35,740 bases of DNA, from positions 1 through 35,740 of IMG/VR virus record IMGVR_UViG_3300007735_000668; one strand, 5' to 3'. Below the pieces are notes generated by a model that was not told where the DNA came from, made no database searches, and saw only the letters and a list, made by a program, of their open reading frames with translations. The stretch comes from a virus. A program made the position numbers and the translations under genes. This document shows, piece after piece, positions 6,694-14,925 of the stretch (positions are counted from its first letter, which is position 1; every line of letters begins with the position of its first letter).

Positions 6694-6854
6694 CCCTTGG
6701 TGACCATACCGACGATGCCCGCCAAGGCCAGACCTACGGTGACAATCTGGTCTGCCATCGCTGGCGCAATAGGTACGCCCATCGCGGTCAAGAACAACAG
6801 AACGCCACGCCAGGTGGATGGCTCTCTAGCACGATCTAGGATGTAGCTTTTCAT
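6690..6854 (-). CDS. Holin (54 aa, two membrane segments)
   Basis: The minus-strand frame from ATG 6854 encodes 54 residues. A basic start (MKSYILDRAREPSTWRG) is followed by two hydrophobic segments, about residues 17-32 (VLLFLTAMGVPIAPA) and 36-51 (QIVTVGLALAGIVGMV), and a short basic end. The REPSTW lead before two membrane helices is characteristic of a small class II-like phage holin family. AGGAGG lies five bases before the start, and the TGA overlaps the endolysin ATG. Its role is to form the membrane lesion that releases the endolysin. Confidence 0.9.
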   Translation of the reverse strand: MKSYILDRAREPSTWRGVLLFLTAMGVPIAPAMADQIVTVGLALAGIVGMVTKG

Positions 6855-6868
6855 AACGCCTCCTGTGG

Positions 6869-7090
6869 TTACTTGTCCTGCTTGTGGTCAAGTTTGTCGA
6901 AGATTTTACCCAGCATGTCGCGTATCTCACGCAAATCTTCCTTGTAGTGCTCGCGCGTGACGTAGGTGTGCGGCATGGCACGCACGTCGGTGTCCAACCG
7001 ATCCAACGAACGATGGATGTTGTTGAGCACCCAGCCACCGAAAAATCCGGCGATTGCCACCGCAATGTTGAAGAGAACTTGCGTGTCCAT
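6869..7090 (-). CDS. Membrane-anchored lysis-cassette protein (73 aa)
   Basis: The 73-residue product has one N-terminal membrane segment (VLFNIAVAIAGFFGGWVLNN, about residues 5-24) followed by a charged helical domain ending DMLGKIFDKLDHKQDK. Similar proteins stand just before holin genes in many podoviruses, and the layout resembles XhlA-type membrane proteins; its exact role in lysis is not established. It starts one base after the stop of the upstream tail gene. There is no strong ribosome binding site, so coupling to the upstream gene is likely. A holin modulator is a possible role (inference). Confidence 0.8.
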   Translation of the reverse strand: MDTQVLFNIAVAIAGFFGGWVLNNIHRSLDRLDTDVRAMPHTYVTREHYKEDLREIRDMLGKIFDKLDHKQDK

Positions 7091-7091
7091 C

Positions 7092-7733
7092 TTACGCCCA
7101 TGTACCTACGTTCACGTTAGCACCTGATGCGCCAATCGGATAGATCATAAAATAGCTACCTGCTGCTGTGGTGTATGCACCGCCTGGGGCTGCCGACAAT
7201 GTGTATTGCGGAATTAGCGTGCCGCCAGCGTTAATAGATACGGTGCCTTTTATAGTAAAGGTATAGTTCTGGGCAGCAGTTGTTGTTGCCGCGCCAAAAG
7301 TAGTGTTGGATGCAGTAGTAATATACCAAGTAAGCGCGTTTACCGTTAAATCCGTAAGCGATGTAGCACTTCTTGTCCATATGGGTTGGTACGCAAGGTT
7401 ATTTAGCGTAGCTGTCCCACCAAAACCAAGACCCAAAGTATGGCTTGTCGTTCCAGCAGATTTAGAGAGCACAACAACAGATTCAAACGCATACACCGTA
7501 CTCGCAGACAGCGTTACACCCACACCAAAAGTGCTTTGCGCCGTGTTGACGTTAGCCCCTGCTAGACCGGAGTCCAGACGGAAGAACTGCGCTCCTGGCA
7601 CAACGCCGCGCTGAGTACCCTGTGGGGTTGCGTAAAACACCTTGCCATCGTAATTAAATTCTCCGGCAACAGCCGTACCTAAAGTATCGGTATTCAGAAT
7701 AAAGTTATCTGTGCCGCTAATGACTACTGGCAT
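7092..7733 (-). CDS. Virion/tail fibre-like protein (213 aa)
   Basis: The protein has 213 residues and is rich in Thr, Ser, Ala and Gly with alternating hydrophobic residues, as in beta-structured phage fibre or adhesin proteins. It starts MPVVISGTDNFILNTDTLGT, and a later GAGG-spaced site precedes the ATG. The frame is continuous and typical of late tail proteins. It follows two paralogous fibre-like genes and precedes lysis genes, so it is expected to be a late virion protein, perhaps a receptor-contacting tip. I cannot assign it to a named family. Confidence 0.75.
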   Translation of the reverse strand: MPVVISGTDNFILNTDTLGTAVAGEFNYDGKVFYATPQGTQRGVVPGAQFFRLDSGLAGANVNTAQSTFGVGVTLSASTVYAFESVVVLSKSAGTTSHTLGLGFGGTATLNNLAYQPIWTRSATSLTDLTVNALTWYITTASNTTFGAATTTAAQNYTFTIKGTVSINAGGTLIPQYTLSAAPGGAYTTAAGSYFMIYPIGASGANVNVGTWA

Positions 7734-7735
7734 AA

Positions 7736-8353
7736 TCAGCCCTCGTAAAGAATGTTGATGGTTCCGGCGTCAAAGGTATCGGACGGTGAGCCTGTTGCGC
7801 TACCGATAATACGCAATCTATCTAACGTTGCTGCTGTTGTTTTATTTCCTGAAAATAAAAACATAGTCCCTTGAGAACTCGTTCCGATAACGCCACTAGC
7901 AACCCAAATATTTCCTGAGATATTTGTTAGCACCATGTGTCCACTAACTAAAAACGCAGCAGTTTGCGAAGTGTTTTCCATCCCAAAGCCGGTAGTAAAA
8001 TTTATAGCCCCAACAACACCAGTATATGCACCAGTAATTACGGCTGCCGTTGCGTTATATGAAGTTATTTCATACCCACTAGAAGTCCCTAATTGAACTT
8101 GTAGTGCATTTGCGCCGTTTGTACTTACACCACTAAACATCACCGTAATTCGTCTGACCCACGACGGTAAACTTGTAAACTCAACGCTTGTACCGGACGC
8201 TGTAACCGCAGTACCTGCTTTTAGCTGACCATATGCGCCGGTAGACGTCACATTAAACTGCGTCGTGCCATTACTTTGGAGCGCCAGATCGCCGCTGGTG
8301 TCAGCGGTCTGGATATAGCCCGTTGAGGTTGATGCGTTAAGAGTGACCGCCAT
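7736..8353 (-). CDS. Tail fibre-like protein, paralogue A (205 aa)
   Basis: This 205-residue beta-rich virion protein has an N-terminal lead (STGYIQTADTSGDLALQSNG) seen in many phage fibre proteins. Its C-terminal domain of about 150 residues is clearly homologous to that of the gene at 8510-9091. Shared landmarks are PSWVRRITVMFSGVS, SGHMVLTNISGNIW, TLDRLRI and DTFDAGTINILYEG. The two therefore arose by duplication. GGAG lies about nine bases upstream of the start. It is probably part of the tail fibre or a decoration; the receptor specificity is unknown. Confidence 0.8.
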   Translation of the reverse strand: MAVTLNASTSTGYIQTADTSGDLALQSNGTTQFNVTSTGAYGQLKAGTAVTASGTSVEFTSLPSWVRRITVMFSGVSTNGANALQVQLGTSSGYEITSYNATAAVITGAYTGVVGAINFTTGFGMENTSQTAAFLVSGHMVLTNISGNIWVASGVIGTSSQGTMFLFSGNKTTAATLDRLRIIGSATGSPSDTFDAGTINILYEG

Positions 8354-8358
8354 AATGT

Positions 8359-8499
8359 TTACTCCGCAGGTTGTTCAGCTTGTGGTTCAGCAGGCGACTC
8401 AGCAGGCACTTGGGCAGCCTCAATCGCTGCAATCTCTTCAGCCGTCAGTTCGACTTGAGTCACTTGGCCGGTCTGTACGTCCACAACGATTCTGTGCAT
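8359..8499 (-). CDS. Small tail-region protein (46 aa)
   Basis: The frame from ATG 8499 encodes 46 residues: MHRIVVDVQTGQVTQVELTA, then EEIAAIEAAQ and a Pro/Ala/Glu-rich tail. The V-x-V-x-T-G-x-x-x-x-V-x-L-T-x-E-E pattern recurs in small proteins next to phage tail fibre genes, some of which are annotated as tail assembly proteins. AGAGG is seven bases before the start. It lies in the 150-bp gap between the two paralogous fibre genes and so separates the two copies. A tail assembly helper is a guess from position. Confidence 0.7.
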   Translation of the reverse strand: MHRIVVDVQTGQVTQVELTAEEIAAIEAAQVPAESPAEPQAEQPAE

Positions 8500-8509
8500 G
8501 ATTTACCTC

Positions 8510-9091
8510 TTACTCGTAAAGAATGTTGATTGTGCCAGCATCAAAGGTGTTTGTGCCTGTGCGGGTAACGCTGACGCGGTCTAAAGTTGCGGAAAGTGTT
8601 TTTGTTCCTCCGCCAAATGTTCCTGCTGTTGACCCATCTAATGTCGCGCAATGCGAACTAATCCAAGTATTGCCTGTGATGTTTGTCAGCACCATGTGAC
8701 CAGAACACAAATTAGCCGCAGTCGCAGCCCGTATGGCAAAACCGGATGTGCTGCTTAATGTTCCCCCAGCAGAAGCCGTTGTAGATGTTGACGTTGACAC
8801 ATAGCCAGTAGTTTCTATACCGCCGGAGTCACCTAACTGCACTAAAAAACTATCTGTTCCTGATAGCGATATACCATCCAACATTATCGTAATTCGCTTC
8901 ACCCACGAAGGGATGCCAGTAAAATCAGCAGACGTTGTGAAGTTTGTAACCGCTACTTGAGCAGTACCCCTAACAATAGGCGCAAGGGTATCGGTCACCG
9001 CCACTAACGTCTGTGTGCTTGACCCCGCTACCGCAGGAGCCGATACCGTAATCGAGCCGGATGTATCGCCTGATAGAACTAAAGAAGCCAT
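8510..9091 (-). CDS. Tail fibre-like protein, paralogue B (193 aa)
   Basis: From ATG 9091 (AAAGGG upstream) the product has 193 residues: MASLVLSGDTSGSITVSAPA, a lead common to many aquatic phage fibre proteins, followed by the duplicated domain. Matching landmarks with the 7736-8353 product are PSWVKRITIMLDGIS, SGHMVLTNITGNTW, TLDRVSV and NTFDAGTINILYE. A start at 9112 would overlap the previous gene. The two copies differ in their N-terminal leads and in surface-loop lengths, as expected for exchangeable receptor-binding or decoration modules. Confidence 0.8.
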   Translation of the reverse strand: MASLVLSGDTSGSITVSAPAVAGSSTQTLVAVTDTLAPIVRGTAQVAVTNFTTSADFTGIPSWVKRITIMLDGISLSGTDSFLVQLGDSGGIETTGYVSTSTSTTASAGGTLSSTSGFAIRAATAANLCSGHMVLTNITGNTWISSHCATLDGSTAGTFGGGTKTLSATLDRVSVTRTGTNTFDAGTINILYE

Positions 9092-9101
9092 GATTAACCC
9101 T

Positions 9102-9992
9102 TTACAAAACAACCCAGCGTGAGCCGGTAGAGACGGTGACCACGACTGGCGCGGTGATCGCGGTCAGCGACACCGACTGCGAGTTATTGACCGTGTACGT
9201 GCCTTCGCCACCTGTGCCGGTGCCCAACACCGTGATCGTCGTGTTAGCGCTAATGCCCGAACCGACAATCACAGAGCCCACACCCACAACCCCCGAGGTG
9301 ACGCTATCAATCGTCAGCGTCGTGCCTGCGATACTGCCGGTGCCAACGAAGCCGCCGCCCAGCGTGATCGGGCCGGTGGTCATGGCATTCTTGGTCGAGG
9401 GGATTGTATAGCTGATCGTGACGACCTGGTCGTTCTCGATGAACACCTCATCATTACCGCCGCCCGTGGCACCCGCCGCGCCGCCCACCTGACCCCAGGC
9501 GCCATTGGCATAGCCTTCGAACAGATCAAGCGTGGTGTTGTAGCGGAACATGCCTTCAGATGGCGAGGCAGGCCGGTCAGTCGTTGCCCCCACGGGCATC
9601 TGCACGTAGCCGGTGCCGGAGAAGGTGACGTTCAGCGTGGCTGAGAGCGTCGTGAACGCGCCGCTGTTCGGTGCCACGTCGCCAATCGGTGGCGGCGAGC
9701 CGAACGATAGGTTGTCAACAGGCACCAAGATGTTGTCGGTGGTGTACTGCTGGACGTCGTTCTCGTCGGTGACGACGAACTTGTACGCGATGGTCGGCTG
9801 CAGCCAGATGTTGGCCATGCCACGCGAGTCAAGGATAATCGGGTTGGTGTTAGCAGTCGCACCCGTCTGGCTGGTGTACGTCGCAATGGGCGTGGTTGTG
9901 CCGCCAGCGTAGGTGTAGACTTTACCGGCAACGAGCGGGTCGCCGTTAGCGTCGAAGAATTGCTGCTTGGGTGTTGGGGTCAAGGATGCCAT
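9102..9992 (-). CDS. Tail fibre/tailspike-like protein with head-binding-type N-terminus (296 aa)
   Basis: This 296-residue protein has three parts. Residues 1-95 ([20 protein letters not shown] through the YTTDNI region) form a particle-binding lead shared by many podovirus fibres. The middle contains a fibre-type [20 protein letters not shown] segment. The C-terminus has a [17 protein letters not shown] ... [14 protein letters not shown] motif that is split by a module of about 60 residues ([18 protein letters not shown] to [13 protein letters not shown]). It occupies the position of the P22 tailspike, after the ejection-protein genes. No endo-glycosidase domain is seen. AGGGAAG precedes the ATG. 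Confidence 0.85.
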   Translation of the reverse strand: MASLTPTPKQQFFDANGDPLVAGKVYTYAGGTTTPIATYTSQTGATANTNPIILDSRGMANIWLQPTIAYKFVVTDENDVQQYTTDNILVPVDNLSFGSPPPIGDVAPNSGAFTTLSATLNVTFSGTGYVQMPVGATTDRPASPSEGMFRYNTTLDLFEGYANGAWGQVGGAAGATGGGNDEVFIENDQVVTISYTIPSTKNAMTTGPITLGGGFVGTGSIAGTTLTIDSVTSGVVGVGSVIVGSGISANTTITVLGTGTGGEGTYTVNNSQSVSLTAITAPVVVTVSTGSRWVVL

Positions 9993-9996
9993 GTAA

Positions 9997-11988
9997 TCAC
10001 TTCCCTAAGTTGTTCTGACTTTCGGCAGCTAACGCATTAGATATCTGCACGCCGCCCAGTGTCAATGGCGACCGCACCCCAAAGCCTGTCTCACCGCTCG
10101 TCATGCGCGCAGCGCCTTTAACCCCCCGCGCAAATGGATCGGTCAACTTTTCACCTTTGGCTTTGCGTGCTAATGCTTTTTCCAACACGTCGGCTGCCAC
10201 ACGCGGGTCTAGCATTTCTGCCGCTAGTTCTAGCGCCGCCTTTTCGTTAATCTTGCCCTGCAAACGATCAATAATTGTGTTTGCAATAGTAGCTAGTTTG
10301 CTAAAAAACGCGGGGGATTTAGCCAATTCTGCTGCGGGGATAGCTTTACCGCCCGCCGCGCCAGCTCTAGCTTGCGAAGTAAACTCGGCCTCGCGCGCCA
10401 AATCCTTGCGGATGCCTTCAACAACTTTTACTTGGTCTGGCGTTAAAACTTCGGTTAATTGCTGGTATCGATTTTGCCCTGTTGATCGCTTTAATGTCCC
10501 TGGCGCATCTTTTACTGCCTGAGAAAAAGCGCCTGCGCGTTCGCCTACCGGTGTCTCAACCGCTGGTTTTAATTTACCCTCTAAATACTGCCCGACTTGC
10601 ATCATGTTAATCGGCTTGCTTAGTTCGGTATACGCCTCGCGGGCGGCGGCGTAATTAGCGGATTTACCTTCAAACCACTTTAAAAATTCACCACGCGTAT
10701 TTTTAATTGCCGAAATCTCATTAGACCCTAAACCAAAAGTTTTTGGGTCTTTTATGAGGTCATCCATTGCCAACTTAAGGTAGTGCAAACTTTTACCGTT
10801 AAATTTAGCGTATTCGGCGGGAATAGTTTTAGTGTCAAGCGGTCTACCTTCTACATCTACAATCGCAGACCCTACTTTTTGTTCAGGTACGTTTTTACCT
10901 ATCTGGAATGTTTCGTTACGCTCGCTAGCTAGTTGTCTAGCCCGCGCTAACGCTTTTTCCATTGAAGGTCGTGAAAGCAGCTCAGTAAACGTATCGTCCG
11001 CCAAAATAATCTGTTTGTCGGCCTTACCATACAAAGGTTTAGTGACTGATTGGCGCAAATTTTCTGCCGCTGTTAACGCCGCTTCATCTTTGGCTACGGT
11101 ACCTAACGCTCGTTCACGCGCTGCTTTGTTTACTATGTCGCGTTCTCTATACGCTGTAGGCATACGATCTGCAACTTCAGCTTGCAAGGCTGCATATCTA
11201 GTTGACCCTGCAGGCGTAGCAGCAACGCCTGCTGTTGGCATCCCGCCCGCCACGTATTGATCGTAATTGCGCAGGGCGTTAATTATCTCCGGCCCTCTAC
11301 CTTCAGCGGCATCAACCAACGCGGCAAATTTAGGGTTAGCAACGCGGGTTAGGTAGTTTGTCGTTGCGCCGCCTACCTTACCGGCAAACTCAATCGTCGG
11401 TGATATCAACGAAAACGGGTCGGTACGACGTGCGCCAGTCTGCAACATTGATGCTGCTTGGCTTAGAGGCGCCGATGCCGATGGAGCTACTTTAGCCGTA
11501 GCTTTGGCGCCCAGTTTACCCAAGCCTGCACCGCCGCTTAATAGAAGCGACAGATCAGAAATAGCTGTGATGGGTTGCTCAGCAAGCGTTCGTTTTATGG
11601 CGTCATAGCTGCCATATTTGTTTGCGTACTCTCCACCTACTGTACGCGCCACATTAGTTGCACGTTGCGCTGCCTCAGGGTTGTTATCGAGCGAATCAAT
11701 AAAATCCCGCGCTGGTTTAGGTATGCTCATGCGCAGCGTACCGGCGGCCAAATCTAATACACCTGTAAGCGTCTGCGCTGGGTTTTCAACAGCTTCTATT
11801 AAACCTGAAACTTGCTTTTTTAAGTCGCCAGGCGCGCTGAAAACCGCTTCCATAGGCACATCAATTAAGTCGTACCGACGACGCGCAGCAGGTACACCTT
11901 CGTCTTGCGGCGTTGGCGCTATCGGAGTAGCCGTAGATACGTCAAAACCAGCGCCCGCTGGTTTTGCTGTAGCAAGGTCAAAGGCCAT
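9997..11988 (-). CDS. Large internal virion / DNA ejection protein (663 aa), P22 gp16 position
   Basis: This 663-residue, largely helical, alanine-rich protein begins [20 protein letters not shown], a repeat-like lead (LATAKP, VSTATP) that I know from large podovirus internal proteins. A moderately hydrophobic Gly-rich stretch ([20 protein letters not shown]) near residue 150 could insert into membranes. Position and size match P22 gp16 (609 residues), an ejection protein needed to move DNA into the host. The sequence similarity itself is not visible to me, so the function is inferred. Its ATG shares one base with the upstream stop (TAATG), and GAGG lies upstream. Confidence 0.75.
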   Translation of the reverse strand: MAFDLATAKPAGAGFDVSTATPIAPTPQDEGVPAARRRYDLIDVPMEAVFSAPGDLKKQVSGLIEAVENPAQTLTGVLDLAAGTLRMSIPKPARDFIDSLDNNPEAAQRATNVARTVGGEYANKYGSYDAIKRTLAEQPITAISDLSLLLSGGAGLGKLGAKATAKVAPSASAPLSQAASMLQTGARRTDPFSLISPTIEFAGKVGGATTNYLTRVANPKFAALVDAAEGRGPEIINALRNYDQYVAGGMPTAGVAATPAGSTRYAALQAEVADRMPTAYRERDIVNKAARERALGTVAKDEAALTAAENLRQSVTKPLYGKADKQIILADDTFTELLSRPSMEKALARARQLASERNETFQIGKNVPEQKVGSAIVDVEGRPLDTKTIPAEYAKFNGKSLHYLKLAMDDLIKDPKTFGLGSNEISAIKNTRGEFLKWFEGKSANYAAAREAYTELSKPINMMQVGQYLEGKLKPAVETPVGERAGAFSQAVKDAPGTLKRSTGQNRYQQLTEVLTPDQVKVVEGIRKDLAREAEFTSQARAGAAGGKAIPAAELAKSPAFFSKLATIANTIIDRLQGKINEKAALELAAEMLDPRVAADVLEKALARKAKGEKLTDPFARGVKGAARMTSGETGFGVRSPLTLGGVQISNALAAESQNNLGK

Positions 11989-13715
11989 TATTTAACCTCT
12001 TCAAACTGTTTGCCATCAGGGCTGACATACGCACGGTTGCCGTCTTTGTCCGTATGTAACGTCCAACCCTTACTATTCTTTGCTGGCGTTCTGTCGCGTG
12101 GGCCCGTCTTAAGTATAGGTGGAACCGTTACGGATTCAGTGCTAATGCCTGTCCCTTCAATCGCTGATTTGGGGATGGTTTTTGAGCGCTTGTTCCATTT
12201 ATCTGCGGTCGCAGCCGCCGCTTTATGGGCAAGTTCAGCCAAACGCTTAAGCGAAGTTGCTTCATACGTAATTTGACCTGCTTTAGCCCGCTCCAAAAAC
12301 TCACGGTCTTTATCGGTAAAGCCTTGTCCAGAACCCAACCCCGACGACTTAATTGCGCCGAGGGTGCTATCCGCCAAAGACGATAGGAGGACTTCAGTAT
12401 TGGTGATGGCTTCGCTTTCGCTGCCGCCGCCCAAACGAAGAAACTTGGACATTTGCAGCTTGATGTTTGCGGCGGAACCGGTAATAACTTGACCGCTTTG
12501 CAACAAGCCTAAAATGCGGTTTGCAGTGTTGGCCGCTTCAGGCGCGCGTTCTGCAGCTTCCATTAATGCAACATCTTTATTCGCGATGCCGCCCGCAAAT
12601 TTTTCGCCGTATCCCTTCTCTGTGGATAGCCCAACATTAAACGTAGGTGCTTTACCTTTTTCGGAAGCGGCAATTTGCCCCTCTAACACTTTAATCAAAC
12701 GCTTATTTTCTGGCGTGGGATTTTTCTCGAGCTCAATTATTTGTTTCTGCGCATTCAGCACGTTCAAGAAATCGCCTGATAGCCGTTTACTCTTTTGTTC
12801 TTCAACGTAATTTGCTTGGATCTTATCGGCTTTCGCTTTGTCTGCTGGGGCCCCCGTGCTGTACAGCGCTTCTGCGTACGGGTGCAAACCAGGCATACCG
12901 TCGTCTCTACCTGTAACCGCTACATTTGGTAAAACTCTGCTGTCTGCAGCAACAGCTGCTGGTTGCTCTACAGCCGCGTCAGATACCGGTGCACCCTCGC
13001 TAGTAGCGTCAACCGCAGGCGCAACTTTCTGAGTGTTTAGCTGTAAGAACTCATTTTTAGGCAGCGGATAACGGCCTGCAGCCAACTCCGCATTTACGTA
13101 CGCAGAGTAGTCTGCGCTGTCTTTGCGATCTGTCGCCTCTAAAATTTTATCGCCGCTAAGCTGTATTTGCGACATGAGCCAACCACGTCGGTCTTTCTGA
13201 AATAACTCTTTACTTTTTTGTACCGCCATTTCGCGCGGCATCATTTTAGTCGCGTACGGACTAAAATCTGGGTCGTCGTAAAACGCGGCTGCGTGCGCGC
13301 CAGCTTCGTCGGGCGTAGTAACTGCAAAAGGGTTATACACTTCGCGATGAAAAGCTAACTTTTTACTTAGTGCTTCGGCAGCTTCTTTTTTTTGCTGTGC
13401 TTTTTTAAAGTCAACTTCAGCAGCGACTTTACCGCGCTCTAACAAACCTTTTTCAATGTTCGGCGCTAACCCCGGTGCTTCCGCATAAAGGCGGTTGCGA
13501 AACTCATCTGAATCAGGTTTAAGGCCGCTGGCAAATAGCTGCCGCAAAGCGTTTTCTTCTTGCCTTGCACGCGCGTATTCCTGCATTTTCATCGCATTCA
13601 AATTCGATGCTTCTTGCAACCCGCGCAGCTCCATAGCACGCGCCATAGCATTCATTGGCGGTTCAATCTGAATGCCTTTGAGCTGCCCTGGGATGGTGTA
13701 GTCAATAGTCGCCAT
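11988..13715 (-). CDS. Internal virion / DNA ejection protein (575 aa), P22 gp20 position
   Basis: The 575-residue product starts MATIDYTIPGQLKGIQIEPP and has a long helical N-terminal region (ALRQLFASGLKPDSDEFRNR). The middle is Ala/Pro/Val-rich and looks disordered (PVSDAAVEQPAAVAADSR). The C-terminus ends with WTLHTDKDGNRAYVSPDGKQ, a small beta motif common in phage structural proteins. Position and approximate size match P22 gp20 (471 residues), an ejection protein. AGGG precedes the ATG, and it is one-base coupled to the following gene. Function by synteny only. Confidence 0.75.
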   Translation of the reverse strand: MATIDYTIPGQLKGIQIEPPMNAMARAMELRGLQEASNLNAMKMQEYARARQEENALRQLFASGLKPDSDEFRNRLYAEAPGLAPNIEKGLLERGKVAAEVDFKKAQQKKEAAEALSKKLAFHREVYNPFAVTTPDEAGAHAAAFYDDPDFSPYATKMMPREMAVQKSKELFQKDRRGWLMSQIQLSGDKILEATDRKDSADYSAYVNAELAAGRYPLPKNEFLQLNTQKVAPAVDATSEGAPVSDAAVEQPAAVAADSRVLPNVAVTGRDDGMPGLHPYAEALYSTGAPADKAKADKIQANYVEEQKSKRLSGDFLNVLNAQKQIIELEKNPTPENKRLIKVLEGQIAASEKGKAPTFNVGLSTEKGYGEKFAGGIANKDVALMEAAERAPEAANTANRILGLLQSGQVITGSAANIKLQMSKFLRLGGGSESEAITNTEVLLSSLADSTLGAIKSSGLGSGQGFTDKDREFLERAKAGQITYEATSLKRLAELAHKAAAATADKWNKRSKTIPKSAIEGTGISTESVTVPPILKTGPRDRTPAKNSKGWTLHTDKDGNRAYVSPDGKQFEEVK

Positions 13716-13717
13716 AA

Positions 13718-14428
13718 TTAACCCTGTGTGCTAGAGACATCCATACCTTGATAGGGTGATCTACTAAAATCGGGACGCGGTGCGTTTGGCCGCCCAAAAT
13801 ACCGATCCATCATCTGCTGGTTCTGATAGTAGTTCACGCCTTGGCCTAGCGCATTCGTCAACGCGTTTGCAGTGTTCACGTAGCCCGACGCGCGGATGTT
13901 GCCCATTGCAACAGCGTTTGCCGCTTGTGCTTGCCCTAATTGACCGGCTTGATTAGCAATATTTTGCGAGGTTGTTTGGCCCATGCCTGCCAAACTTTGC
14001 AGCGGGTTAAGCCGCGCATTACGTTCAGCTTGGTAACGGTTAAATGCGTTGGTGAATTCATCCGATGCAAGCTCTTGGCCAAAACGCGTAGTACCCCGTA
14101 AAGTAGCGCCGGACTGACCCATACCTCTTGCTAACGCGCTATTTTCTAGGGCGCGTAGGCCTTCTTTCAGCCGAAATCCGTAACCGGGATCAGCCTGAAA
14201 CTTGGCCATTGTGAACGGCTCATAGCGCGATGCGGCTATCAATTCGGGCAATGCGTTGACGCCTGCTTGGCGAAACGGCTCTTGCAGCGCAACTTGACGC
14301 TCAAACATTCGCTCTTGCGCGGCTGTACTTTCACGCGTAGCCGCAGCTTGCGCTTTAGAGGCTCTGTTGCTGGCGCTTGCGCCAATAGCTGCGCTGCCTA
14401 CAATTGCTGCTGCTGTCCATCCAGCCAT
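13718..14428 (-). CDS. P22 gp7-like DNA ejection protein
   Basis: This 236-residue protein opens with a small-residue hydrophobic stretch (AAAIVGSAAIGASASNRASK), then a heptad-like helix (ERMFERQVALQEPFRQAGVN). The conserved core reads AKFQADPGYGFRLKEGLRAL and GATLRGTTRFGQELASDEF. This core is the hallmark of the gp7-like phage DNA ejection proteins (P22 gp7 is 229 residues). Such proteins leave the virion with the DNA and help build a channel across the envelope. AAGGAG lies eight bases before the ATG. It overlaps the preceding gene by 31 bp. Confidence 0.87.
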   Translation of the reverse strand: MAGWTAAAIVGSAAIGASASNRASKAQAAATRESTAAQERMFERQVALQEPFRQAGVNALPELIAASRYEPFTMAKFQADPGYGFRLKEGLRALENSALARGMGQSGATLRGTTRFGQELASDEFTNAFNRYQAERNARLNPLQSLAGMGQTTSQNIANQAGQLGQAQAANAVAMGNIRASGYVNTANALTNALGQGVNYYQNQQMMDRYFGRPNAPRPDFSRSPYQGMDVSSTQG

Positions 14429-14925
14429 AAGGCTTCTCCTTCGGTTTCGTTCGTAAGTGCTAGACGTTTGCGGGCATCACCCAATCCGCACTCCGGCACG
14501 ACGTAAAGCCGTTCTTCAAGTAAATCTAAATCTTGGCAGTCGTCTGGGTTATTATAAATATCCACCCAAACCACTTCATCTTCAAACACCCGCCCTGCCC
14601 GCTGCTCGCCTGCTTTAGCATCAAACTCGCATGGCGCGTTTAGTATGACAACATCAGTATCAATGTTTACCGCAATCTTGCCTTTTTCCAACCGTACGCG
14701 GTAGCCAGTTTTATGCGCTGCGCCTGTTAAAACTGTCCACGGCGGCACCGTAATCTTTCGCTCATACACGCCAGGCAAAAACGTGTGGGTGGTCACAATA
14801 TCTGCTTGCGGCGCCTGCAACAGCTCATCTTGTAGTGCAACAACCTTTTGCCGCATTAGCTCCGGCGTAACCACCGCCGTGCCATCATGGTTAAATAGTT
14901 CAACCGCGTTCACATCACCACCCAT
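14398..14925 (-). CDS. Conserved phage structural-region protein (175 aa), P22 gp14 position
   Basis: The 175-residue product has a compact beta-rich centre (YERKITVPPWTVLTGAAHKT, GYRVRLEKGKIAVNIDT) that suggests a cupin-like barrel, followed by an acidic, Asp-rich segment (VDIYNNPDDCQDLDLLEERL). I know similar proteins from many phages beside ejection-protein genes, without firm function. Its place between the fibre gene and the gp7-like gene and its length match P22 gp14 (172 residues). The ATG lies within the fibre gene's end (16-bp overlap), and its own end overlaps the next gene by 31 bp. Confidence 0.78.
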   Translation of the reverse strand: MGGDVNAVELFNHDGTAVVTPELMRQKVVALQDELLQAPQADIVTTHTFLPGVYERKITVPPWTVLTGAAHKTGYRVRLEKGKIAVNIDTDVVILNAPCEFDAKAGEQRAGRVFEDEVVWVDIYNNPDDCQDLDLLEERLYVVPECGLGDARKRLALTNETEGEALWLDGQQQQL

